From assembly GCF_029892785.1 (NCBI RefSeq), contig NZ_JARXXA010000004.1, positions 62,001-126,000 on the forward strand: a stretch of 64,000 nucleotides of DNA, in the 5' to 3' direction. Below are positions 53,512 through 61,063 of this stretch, piece by piece. Each line of letters opens with the position of its first letter. Position 1 is the first letter of the stretch. Under the pieces are notes generated by a model that worked only from the letters and a program-made list of their open reading frames with translations, did no database searches and had not been told where the DNA came from. The DNA is from Parabacteroides sp. PH5-46 (GTDB taxonomy: Bacteria; Bacteroidota; Bacteroidia; Bacteroidales; Tannerellaceae). The translations under genes were made by a program, and so were the position numbers.

Positions 53512-54831
53512 CTACCAGATAAGATGAATAAGCAGTAAGCCCAATCCTACGGAGGTAGCGGTGGCAATCAGTCCCGGGATCATAAAGGAATGATTCAGAA
53601 TGTATTTGCCGATATGAGTGGTGCCCGTCCGGTCGAAGTTGATGGCTGCAATAATCGTAGGGTAATTGGGAATAAAAAAGTAACCGTTTACTGCCGGGAA
53701 GAGGGCTATCAGCATATAAGGTGAGATACCCAAGGCAATACCCAGCGGAAGAAGCGCCCGGATGGTAGCTGCTTGGCTGAATAGCAGAATAGACATAAAG
53801 AACAAGGCCAGCCCGAATAGCCAGGGCATTTCCGTAACCAAACTCTCGATAGATCCCTTTAATTCAGCCATGTTTCCGGCAATGAAGGTGTCGCCCATCC
53901 AGGCAATCCCGAAAATAGCCACAACAGCTTGCATACCGGCTGTAAACACCGATCCCTGCGTTGCCTTTATTCCGTCTGTTTTGGTGGCCAGTAAGATCAA
54001 TGCTGCCGCCGAAAGCATCAGAATCTCAATGATATATGACATATTTAGAGGAGTCGTTTCCCCATTTACGGTAAAGGTGGGGCGAAGTGTTTCCAATGAG
54101 CCGAACAGAATGATTCCGGCAGTTGCTGCCAGAAATATAATGATGGAGAGCGTGGCGGCCCGTTTGTTCTTTACATCGGCTATCTGATGATGGGTATTGT
54201 CAAACTCGCCCGAAGCCATACGCCGCTGAAATTCAGGGTCATCTACTAGTTCTTTCCCCACGTGCATGGAATAAAGCGCAGCTACAAATACACCTGCCAG
54301 CGTGCAGGGAATCGTGATGAGTAATATGTCCATCAATGCGATATTGAACCCGCTGTCACCCAGCATACTAAGCAAGGCTACAGTAGCTGCGGAAATTGGA
54401 CTGGCGGTAATGGCCTGTTGAGAGGCTATAACGGAGATCCCCAAAGGGCGTTCCGGGCGTATTTTAGTTTCTGTAGCAACTTCCGAAATCACCGGCAGCA
54501 CTGAATAAGCCACATGCCCCGTACTGGCTATAAGGGTAAAGAAATAAGTTACCAATGGACTTAATAAGGTGATTTTCTGCGGGTTCTTACGTAGCAACCT
54601 TTCTGCCATTTTTACCATCAAATCCAAACCTCCGGCGGCTTGCATACAGCTTGCGGCCGCGATAACAGCCACAATCATCAGCATTACGTCGATAGGAGGC
54701 GAAGTAGGCTCAAGTCCGAAGCAAAAAGTAAGGATAGCAAGTCCCAAACCTCCTAATACTCCCAATCCTATGCCCCCCAAGCGAGCCCCAATAATAATGG
54801 CTATCAGTACGATGGCTAATTGTATCAGCAT
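53512..54831 (-). CDS. Anaerobic C4-dicarboxylate transporter (Dcu family)
   Basis: 439 aa, about 12 membrane spans. DcuA/DcuB family: LAIVLIAIIIGARLGGIGLGVLGGLGLAILTF in parts, SPLVTYFFTLIASTGHVAYSVLPVI, SQQAITASPISAATVALLSMLGDSG and PNYPTIIAAINFDRTGTTHIGKYILNHSF. Exchanges fumarate, malate or aspartate for succinate in anaerobic fumarate respiration. DcuA versus DcuB cannot be settled from sequence alone. Has its own promoter box on the minus strand; tetrad D lies about 90 bp upstream of it. Confidence 0.93.
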   Translation of the reverse strand: MLIQLAIVLIAIIIGARLGGIGLGVLGGLGLAILTFCFGLEPTSPPIDVMLMIVAVIAAASCMQAAGGLDLMVKMAERLLRKNPQKITLLSPLVTYFFTLIASTGHVAYSVLPVISEVATETKIRPERPLGISVIASQQAITASPISAATVALLSMLGDSGFNIALMDILLITIPCTLAGVFVAALYSMHVGKELVDDPEFQRRMASGEFDNTHHQIADVKNKRAATLSIIIFLAATAGIILFGSLETLRPTFTVNGETTPLNMSYIIEILMLSAAALILLATKTDGIKATQGSVFTAGMQAVVAIFGIAWMGDTFIAGNMAELKGSIESLVTEMPWLFGLALFFMSILLFSQAATIRALLPLGIALGISPYMLIALFPAVNGYFFIPNYPTIIAAINFDRTGTTHIGKYILNHSFMIPGLIATATSVGLGLLLIHLIW

Positions 54832-54863
54832 ACAGCTTTAATATTCAGCATTTAATATGGATG

Positions 54864-54871
54864 CAAATGTA
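54864..54871 (-). promoter_or_regulatory. -7 promoter box of the dcu gene (TACATTTG)
   Basis: On the minus strand TACATTTG (TAnnTTTG) lies 33 bp before the dcu ATG at 54831. Confidence 0.6.
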
Positions 54872-54956
54872 ATGTATTTGGATGAATAGTAGGAGGTAAG
54901 GAGGGCGCAGTTTGCTTCAATAAAGAACATTTTGCAGATAAACCTGCCTTAAAAAT

Positions 54957-55044
54957 AATTTAGACGTACCTCTAAACTGATTTAGACGTACTTCTAAATT
55001 CAATTAGACCTACCTGTAAATTTATTTAGACGTACCTCTAAATT
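54957..55044. repeat. 88-bp tetrad repeat D (4 x 22 bp, centres GTAC)
   Basis: Units 54957-54978, 54979-55000, 55001-55022 and 55023-55044. Centres GTAC, GTAC, CTAC, GTAC at 54966, 54988, 55010 and 55032: exactly 22 bp apart. Each unit reads roughly ATTTAGACGTACCTCTAAAT, a palindrome (TTTAGa..tCTAAA). It lies upstream of dcu and before a long AT-rich stretch. Confidence 0.92.
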
Positions 55045-55549
55045 ATTTTTACTGGCTTGTGTTCGATTTTCTGACAGTCTTTGTTCAAGAATCATCCAGT
55101 AATTTTTCAAAATATATTCTGCAATGAATTTTGTATATATTAATTATAAATGAATATAAATAGTGATATAATTTAAATATCTAATATGATAGTTGTATAA
55201 AATGAAAGAATATATTAATAATATAGATTTAATTATAAATGCGTGATAAATAGTAAGATGTATGTGTTAATTTGTTAATCTTATAAATATCTCTATATTC
55301 TAATATATAATATGAAAATAATATATTTAGTGTGATGTAATTATGAATATATATAATATTAGAGTCGATATTAAAATAATCTAATAATAAAAGATATTGA
55401 ATATATATAATTAAATATGATTCTTAAATTGAAGAAAATCTCTTTATTCGGAATATTGACAAGCCGCATGGATAGTGCAAATGAGGAGGTTTTTCGATTA
55501 TTTTTATATTATTGGCGAGAAAAGGCGATTATGTAAACTAATTGGTTCT
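55045..55549. other. Very AT-rich gene-free stretch
   Basis: About 500 bp with long AT runs and short ATATAAT-like words. No open frame of useful length, no repeat of clear structure. Could be a spacer or horizontally neutral DNA; nothing else is supportable. Confidence 0.4.
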
Positions 55550-55593
55550 TTTTGATAATAGTTGTATAGTACCTTTAGTATACCTTTGCATTA

Positions 55594-55728
55594 AGATAGT
55601 ATTCTGCACTAATCCTTAATTTAACTATTTGAAATACTTTTATGTTATGGACCTAATGTCTCTCAATGATTTGTGAGATATCCTAATAAACCTCGAAGTT
55701 CCTACAGCCTTCGAGGTTTATTTATTGT
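55594..55728 (+). ncRNA. Candidate small RNA
   Basis: A promoter box TACCTTTG (55581-55588) is followed by about 135 bp without a coding frame, a small hairpin (TCTCA ATGATTTG TGAGA, 55661-55678) and a strong terminator (55685-55722). The unit reads on the plus strand while both flanking genes read on the minus strand, so the promoter has no downstream gene to serve before the terminator. No known RNA family recognised. Confidence 0.4.
55685..55722. terminator. Bidirectional terminator
   Basis: AATAAACCTCGAAG, 10-nt loop, CTTCGAGGTTTATT. Perfect 14-bp stem with A/T-rich ends on both strands; it can end the PfkB gene from one side and the candidate small RNA from the other. Confidence 0.85.
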
Positions 55729-55739
55729 AAGAGGGTAGG

Positions 55740-56639
55740 TTATATGACAGGCAGCCTTTTTTCGGCTGTTTCCATGCAATGAATTACATCTTCTTTTGTG
55801 CCTTTGAACGGGCCTGATCTTTCGAGTTTTAAGGTAGACATGGCAGCTGCGAAATGCCCGGCTTCGTTTATATCGGCACCTTTGGCTCGTTTGTATAGGT
55901 AGCCGGTAACGTATGTGTCGCCGCAACCTGTTGCATCCACAGTTTCTTTGGGTTGGTAAGCCGGTATCTGATAGTATGTTTTTCCGTCGTAGATAACAGA
56001 ACCCATGCTGCCTAATGTGATCAGCACTTCTTTAACTCCCCAGTCGTATAATTGGCGGGCAGCGCTTTTTATATCCGAATAACCGGTAAGTACCTCCATC
56101 TCATGCTCGTTGGCTTTCAGGAAGTGGATATATTGGAGCGCCTCTGCTTTGTCTGCCCAATCGATGGCATATACATTTTCATCCCTTACTTCGCGCAGAT
56201 ACCCTTGTACATCAATGGAAATCAGTCCGTTTTGCGACAAATGCTTTAATACATCCAAAGAGAAATCGTCGGCCAATAAGCTGCCTAAATGAATGATGGA
56301 GGCATTTACATCTGCCAGATAATCAAGGGTAAACGGATCAGCTTTGGCTGAAACGCGCTGGGTTCGATTGTCTTGGTTTTCGCCATAAATATTTTCAAAA
56401 CACACCGAATGCCTGCTTGGCATAACGGATACATCGATGGAGGCAGCCCGTAAATCGTCTACCACTCCTGATTCAGAGGCTCCTATAGCTGTTATCAAAG
56501 CAAAGTCAATATCATCGAAATACCTGATGGCCTGAGAGAAGTAATAGGCTGTACCTCCGGGCATATTAACTGTTTTCTGAGGGGTAACTACTTTATCTAA
56601 AGTGATATGTCCAATGCAGCAGAGTTCGCGTGTTTTCAT
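55740..56639 (-). CDS. PfkB-family carbohydrate kinase
   Basis: 299 aa. Ribokinase fold. The N-terminal part has CIGHITLDKVV and MPGGTAYYFSQAIRYF; the C-terminal signature is VDATGCGDTYVTGYLYKRAKG, with the catalytic Asp in GCGD (usually GAGD), and ALITAIGASESG lies between. The substrate is a sugar or nucleoside; the sequence does not say which. Single gene between two terminator/promoter regions; a TATTTTTG box on its 5' side (56662-56669, minus strand). Confidence 0.9.
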   Translation of the reverse strand: MKTRELCCIGHITLDKVVTPQKTVNMPGGTAYYFSQAIRYFDDIDFALITAIGASESGVVDDLRAASIDVSVMPSRHSVCFENIYGENQDNRTQRVSAKADPFTLDYLADVNASIIHLGSLLADDFSLDVLKHLSQNGLISIDVQGYLREVRDENVYAIDWADKAEALQYIHFLKANEHEMEVLTGYSDIKSAARQLYDWGVKEVLITLGSMGSVIYDGKTYYQIPAYQPKETVDATGCGDTYVTGYLYKRAKGADINEAGHFAAAMSTLKLERSGPFKGTKEDVIHCMETAEKRLPVI

Positions 56640-56866
56640 GTTTTATTCAATTAGGATGGGGCAAAAATAAAAAAATAAATCCATTTTTTCTTGGATATTC
56701 AATAATTATGTCTTTCTTTGTGCTGTTATTCAAACAACTGGTATTTTATTTCGTTCTTTTCTCTATTGTATTTATTCTCAGCAATGATAATATGTTCATT
56801 TAGAAATTGACTATCTCAAAGACCTTCTTGTTTAATAATTTATTATTTATTTTATTTAATTTTTAT

Positions 56867-57112
56867 ATGAATATTTACATTGGTAACCTGAATTACCGGG
56901 TTAGAGAACCAGAATTGCAACAGATTCTGGAAGAGTATGGCACAGTAGAGTCCGTAAAGTTAATCATCGATCGTGACACAAACAGATCAAAAGGTTTTGC
57001 ATTTGCTGAGTTTCCAAACGAAGCAGAAGCTAGAACTGCGATAGAAGAATTAAACGGCGCCGAATATGAAGGCCGTCAGATGGTTGTAAAAGAAGCTACT
57101 CCAAGACGTTAA
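56867..57112 (+). CDS. RNA-binding protein (RRM domain)
   Basis: 81 aa from ATG 56867 (MNIYIGNLNYRVREPELQQI); the longer frame from 56807 is the untranslated leader. One RRM: RNP2 is IYIGNL, RNP1 is KGFAFAEF, and the C-terminal KEATPRR is a short basic tail. It is of the glycine-poor type common as cold-shock-like RNA chaperones in Bacteroidetes. The leader of at least 100 nt is U-rich, typical for a post-transcriptionally regulated RNA-binding protein (inference). Ends before a strong terminator. Confidence 0.93.
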   Translation: MNIYIGNLNYRVREPELQQILEEYGTVESVKLIIDRDTNRSKGFAFAEFPNEAEARTAIEELNGAEYEGRQMVVKEATPRR

Positions 57113-57143
57113 GTTAAAGATAGTTTAACTTTTACACCTAAAC

Positions 57144-57183
57144 AAACGGGAAATCAGGAAAACAACTGGTTTCCCGTTTTTAT
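57144..57183 (+). terminator. Rho-independent terminator after the RRM gene
   Basis: AAACGGGAAATCAG pairs with CTGGTTTCCCGTTT (one bulge) over an 8-nt loop, then T-rich. Confidence 0.85.
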
Positions 57184-57200
57184 TTATGCTCCATTTTTCT

Positions 57201-57208
57201 TACGTTTG
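57201..57208 (+). promoter_or_regulatory. -7 promoter box (TACGTTTG) very close to the start codon
   Basis: TACGTTTG ends only 9 bp before ATG 57218. With a start site about 5 nt downstream, the mRNA would have almost no 5' leader. Confidence 0.5.
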
Positions 57209-57217
57209 CACACAAAA

Positions 57218-58453
57218 ATGATGTATAATAAACGATATAGTATTCTTATCTTGCTGGCTTGCTTATGTTTGTCCGTTCCTGTACAAGCGCAAATAAATGA
57301 ACGTGTGTTTATGACCGACTACCGGATTGATCCGGAAAAGACAGGCGAGTTACGTATTGAGTTTGATAATACCAACTTCTTTAAGAACAACGAATTTGAC
57401 AGCGATTTCCTGAAAGGCTACTCGTTGCCGGGCTTCTGGGCGCAGTTTAAACTGACATACCAACCACTTGAAAATATAAAACTGGAGGCAGGCGTTCATT
57501 TACTTCGTTATTGGGGAGCCAATAAATACCCTAATTATGCCTATCAGGATATAGCAAATTGGAAAGGAAACCAATACCAGAAAGGCTTTCACGCCCTCCC
57601 GTTTTTACGTGCCCAACTAAAGCTGTCGGACCGCTTTGATATTGTGTTTGGCGACCTGTACGGAGGAGCAAGTCACAGACTGATAGAGCCTCTTTATAAT
57701 CCGGAGCTCAACCTGATGGCCGATCCGGAAGCCGGTTTGCAAATGCTATATCATTCCAAACCGCTTGATATCGATGTGTGGATCAATTGGGAAAGTTTTA
57801 TTTTCAATATGGATACCCATCAGGAAGCCTTTACAGCTGGGCTTTCTTCACGCATCAAGTATAATAAAGAAGAGGCTCCGCTTCATTTTTACTCGCCCAT
57901 ACAAGTGCTGGCTCAGCATAGGGGAGGGGAGATAGATACCATAAAAACAAATTCGGTTCATACCTTGATGAATGGCGCTATCGGTTTTGGTGCCGTTTGG
58001 AACATCAACCACCGGATCATAAAGAATATCAACCTGGAACTGGATGCTACAGGCTATTACCAACAAGCAGGCGAGTTGTGGCCCTTAGACGACGGGTACG
58101 GACTCTATGCCCGGGCATCGGCTGATATCTCAGACTTTAGGGTTAAGACCTCCTACTGGCGGTGTGACAACTTTATCTCTATGCTGGGAAATCCCTTTTA
58201 CGGAGCCGTTTCCACCAGTGAAGATCATCTGACTTTTAAAAACCCACAGATGCTTACATTCGGAGTGGAATATTCCCGGACATTCGCTAAATACTGTTCT
58301 TTTGGAATCGATCTGGACGTATACCAACACTTGTCTACCACTTCGCAAACGCCTGAAGGCTCATTCAGCAAGAAAAGTTCCACCAGCTTTTCAATAGGCG
58401 CCTATCTCCGGCTGAATACCTCCTTTTTAGTAAAACACTTTCAAAAAGACTAA
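57218..58453 (+). CDS. Secreted beta-rich protein, outer-membrane-type, unknown function
   Basis: 411 aa from ATG 57218 (or 57221). Signal peptide (SILILLACLCLSVPVQAQ). The mature part has alternating aromatic strands (WAQFKLTYQPLENIKLEAGVHLLRYWG, LDVYQHLSTTSQTPEGSF in pieces) and ends in a strand-like LRLNTSFLVKHFQKD, like a porin-type barrel, but I recognise no family. Ends with a 4-bp overlap against the convergent clostripain gene. Confidence 0.65.
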   Translation: MMYNKRYSILILLACLCLSVPVQAQINERVFMTDYRIDPEKTGELRIEFDNTNFFKNNEFDSDFLKGYSLPGFWAQFKLTYQPLENIKLEAGVHLLRYWGANKYPNYAYQDIANWKGNQYQKGFHALPFLRAQLKLSDRFDIVFGDLYGGASHRLIEPLYNPELNLMADPEAGLQMLYHSKPLDIDVWINWESFIFNMDTHQEAFTAGLSSRIKYNKEEAPLHFYSPIQVLAQHRGGEIDTIKTNSVHTLMNGAIGFGAVWNINHRIIKNINLELDATGYYQQAGELWPLDDGYGLYARASADISDFRVKTSYWRCDNFISMLGNPFYGAVSTSEDHLTFKNPQMLTFGVEYSRTFAKYCSFGIDLDVYQHLSTTSQTPEGSFSKKSSTSFSIGAYLRLNTSFLVKHFQKD

Positions 58454-59559
58454 AAAAGCTCTCTGCGCCAGGATAGTTCCTTGTAAGATTCGTTCAGGTA
58501 AGGGAATCTTTCCTGTTCGATATAGGTAGTAAATCCTGAATGGCGGTTTATTGTGAATCCACCTGACAGTTTAAAGGATGGTGTAGCAGCTTTATACATA
58601 ATACAATTGCTTGTTAATAAGGATAATTGGTTCGATGATACATCATCTTTTAGTATTCGCGAGAAATAATCTTCAAAGTCAAAAAACAATCCTTTGGAAT
58701 ATGTATCAAAGCGCTGTATTTCAGGAATATTGATGTCTTTCATCTTTTCTTTATCTATAGAGGCTTGCAGAAAAGATTTTAAAGCGGGTAATTCTGCTGT
58801 TTTAATCAGGCTGAATGTGCAGGAATTGTAGTACTCTTCTGTATTGAATAGGCTGTAAAGATTCTGCGTGAAACCTTTCAGATTGGGCTCTACCTCAAAT
58901 AAATAATCCATAGACGAAGCATATACTTCTGCAAATCCGGGAGAGAGTACCTCTGTAGACGAAGCAAGAATATAGCGGGTTTTATCTTTGAGTTCATAGG
59001 CTACCTCAATGCCAGCCATGTAGCAAGCTTCGAAAATAATGAAATCGAAGGTTCCATTCGGTATGGCAGAGGCAAATCCGGCGAGTTCCATCTTGTCATT
59101 CTGATCAGGGATAAGAGAACGTGGGGAAACAAATGTGTTTTCCGGCAACCAGCCTGTAGCATGAGAAAATACAATAAGCCCATACGAATCAGCCGGATAA
59201 AGGGACATAGCGTCATGTATTACCCGGCTTAAGGTTTGAGGATTGGCAGAATTATCATTTTTGTATTCTTCTATGATCCTTACATCGCCGATACTGTCTT
59301 GTTTATAGGCTTCCATTAAACGGGCGTTCTCTCCGGCAATATCCTGATAAATAATAAGATGTCCGTTCTTTCCGCTCCAGCCATCCAGCATATATTTAAT
59401 TTTTTCTTCTCTCTGTCTGAAAAGATCATTATCCCTGCCTAAATACACGACAATGGTGCGTGTAAAGGTTTCAATTTCAACTTCTTTTTCGTATATCACA
59501 CATGAAAAAAGAGTCATAAGTGATAAAAATAGAAGAATGACAAATTTATATTTTTTCAT
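58450..59559 (-). CDS. Clostripain-like (C11) cysteine-protease lipoprotein
   Basis: 369 aa. Lipoprotein signal (LMTLFSCVIYEKE, Cys20). C11 domain: TIVVYLGRDNDLFRQ near residue 35, catalytic His133 in LIVFSHATGWLPE and catalytic Cys179 in FIIFEACYMAGIEVAYEL. Members cleave after basic residues and often activate by self-cleavage; this one is surface- or periplasm-anchored. Divergent from the Gfo/Idh gene. A short palindrome (TTGCA TATATG TGCAA, 59574-59589) lies just upstream. Confidence 0.9.
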   Translation of the reverse strand: MKKYKFVILLFLSLMTLFSCVIYEKEVEIETFTRTIVVYLGRDNDLFRQREEKIKYMLDGWSGKNGHLIIYQDIAGENARLMEAYKQDSIGDVRIIEEYKNDNSANPQTLSRVIHDAMSLYPADSYGLIVFSHATGWLPENTFVSPRSLIPDQNDKMELAGFASAIPNGTFDFIIFEACYMAGIEVAYELKDKTRYILASSTEVLSPGFAEVYASSMDYLFEVEPNLKGFTQNLYSLFNTEEYYNSCTFSLIKTAELPALKSFLQASIDKEKMKDINIPEIQRFDTYSKGLFFDFEDYFSRILKDDVSSNQLSLLTSNCIMYKAATPSFKLSGGFTINRHSGFTTYIEQERFPYLNESYKELSWRRELF

Positions 59560-59718
59560 AGCTTAAGATGTTGCATATATGTGCAATATAATTATATATT
59601 TTGTATATTTAATATTTTCAAGGGTGATATTTACTCAAATAGTGTAAATATATCAGGAGATTTAAAGCAGAGATACAATTTGAGGGGCTTTTAAATCGTT
59701 CGATCCGGCAGTTTTATA

Positions 59719-59726
59719 TATCTTTG
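59719..59726 (+). promoter_or_regulatory. -7 promoter box (TATCTTTG)
   Basis: TATCTTTG, 47 bp before the ATG at 59774. It drives the Gfo/Idh-DUF1080 operon. Confidence 0.6.
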
Positions 59727-59773
59727 TAGGCGTTGAAATTTAGAGCCAAAATATACAGTTTAAATATTCTATC

Positions 59774-61030
59774 ATGAAGACAAACAGAAGAGGGTTTTTG
59801 AAAGCTCTTGGAGGAGTCGCTGCCCTTACAATTGTGCCGCGACATGTACTGGGGAATGGATTTATTGCCCCAAGTGATCAACTAACAAAAGGTATTATCG
59901 GAACAGGAGGTATGGGACGTGGGCATGTGAATTATGCCGGAACCCGCCTGGTAGCCGTATGCGATGTGGATAAAAACCACCTGGAATTAGGAAAAAAACT
60001 GGTTCAGGGCAATATCGCGGCTTATCATGATTTCCGCGACCTGATATTGGATCCCAATGTAGACATCGTACATATAGCTACCCCTCCGCACTGGCATGGT
60101 ATCATGTCTGTCGAAGCTGCAAAAGCAGGGAAGGATATCTGGTGTGAAAAACCAATGACCCGTACAATAGGCGAAGGAAAGCGTGTGATGGAGGCTGTTA
60201 AGCAATACCAACGGATGTTCCGCCTGAATACCTGGTTCCGTTTTGAAGATCAATTCTATGGCTTGGGTACACCGGTTAAGCCTTTGAAAAAACTGGTACA
60301 GAGTGGATTGCTGGGATGGCCTTTGAAAGTAACAATCAGTAAACATACAGGCTTCGACTGGAAATTTTTCTGGGTAGGAAAAGAATACCTGGAACCCGAA
60401 CGTATTCCGGCTGAACTGGACTATGACCTTTGGTTGGGTCCGGCCCCTTATAAACCCTACAACTCGCACCGTGTGCATCAGACCTTCCGTGGTTATTGGG
60501 ACTACGATGGTGGCGGCCTGGGCGATATGGGACAACATTATATAGACCCGGTTCAATACTTCCTGGATAAAGACCATACAAGTCCGATCAAGGTAGAGGT
60601 AGACGCCCCTCAACAGCATCCCGATGCCGTAGGTACCTGGCAGTCTATTACCTATACATACGAAGATGGTTGCCAGATCGTATTATGGGGAGGGGATTAT
60701 GGAGATCCGAATACCCCTTATATTTCCGGCCCGAACGGAAATGTGTATAAAAACTTCGTTTGTGATATTCCTAACTGGGAAAAGAAACTGGCTGATTTTC
60801 CGGAGCCCGAACCTCAGGTTACCGACTTTATCGAGAGTGTTAAGACACGTCAGCCTTTTGCCCTGAATGAACGGAACGGCTTCCGCTCTGCTACAATCGT
60901 AAACATGGGGGCTATCGCATTACGCCTGAACCGCACCTTGCATTTTGATCCTGTAAAACTTGAGTTTATCAATGATGAAGCAGCCAATCGTTTGCTGGAT
61001 CAACCCATGCGTTCACCCTGGAATATATAA
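59774..61030 (+). CDS. Gfo/Idh/MocA-family oxidoreductase, Tat-exported
   Basis: 418 aa. Twin-arginine signal (TNRRGFLKALGGVAALTIV), then a Rossmann domain (KGIIGTGGMGRGHVNYAG; HIATPPHWHGIMSVEAAKAGKDIWCEKPMTRTIGEG in parts) and a C-terminal alpha/beta domain with WKFFWVGKEYLEPER and WDYDGGGLGDMGQHYIDPVQYFL. NAD(P)-dependent sugar oxidoreductase; members paired with DUF1080 oxidise glycosides to 3-keto forms. Periplasmic by the signal. 33 bp before the HEAT-DUF1080 gene, so one operon. Confidence 0.92.
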   Translation: MKTNRRGFLKALGGVAALTIVPRHVLGNGFIAPSDQLTKGIIGTGGMGRGHVNYAGTRLVAVCDVDKNHLELGKKLVQGNIAAYHDFRDLILDPNVDIVHIATPPHWHGIMSVEAAKAGKDIWCEKPMTRTIGEGKRVMEAVKQYQRMFRLNTWFRFEDQFYGLGTPVKPLKKLVQSGLLGWPLKVTISKHTGFDWKFFWVGKEYLEPERIPAELDYDLWLGPAPYKPYNSHRVHQTFRGYWDYDGGGLGDMGQHYIDPVQYFLDKDHTSPIKVEVDAPQQHPDAVGTWQSITYTYEDGCQIVLWGGDYGDPNTPYISGPNGNVYKNFVCDIPNWEKKLADFPEPEPQVTDFIESVKTRQPFALNERNGFRSATIVNMGAIALRLNRTLHFDPVKLEFINDEAANRLLDQPMRSPWNI

Positions 61031-61063
61031 TACAATCGAATGTCGAAAACAGAAAAAGAGAAA

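Noticed and set aside
55045-55549. AT-rich stretch as a replication origin
   Set aside because: No DnaA-box clusters, no dnaA or parAB nearby, no iterons apart from the tetrad whose class occurs at three other sites.
59987-60619. Open frame of 210 aa on the minus strand inside the Gfo/Idh gene
   Set aside because: Opposite-strand shadow of a strongly conserved gene; cysteine- and histidine-rich composition is random.
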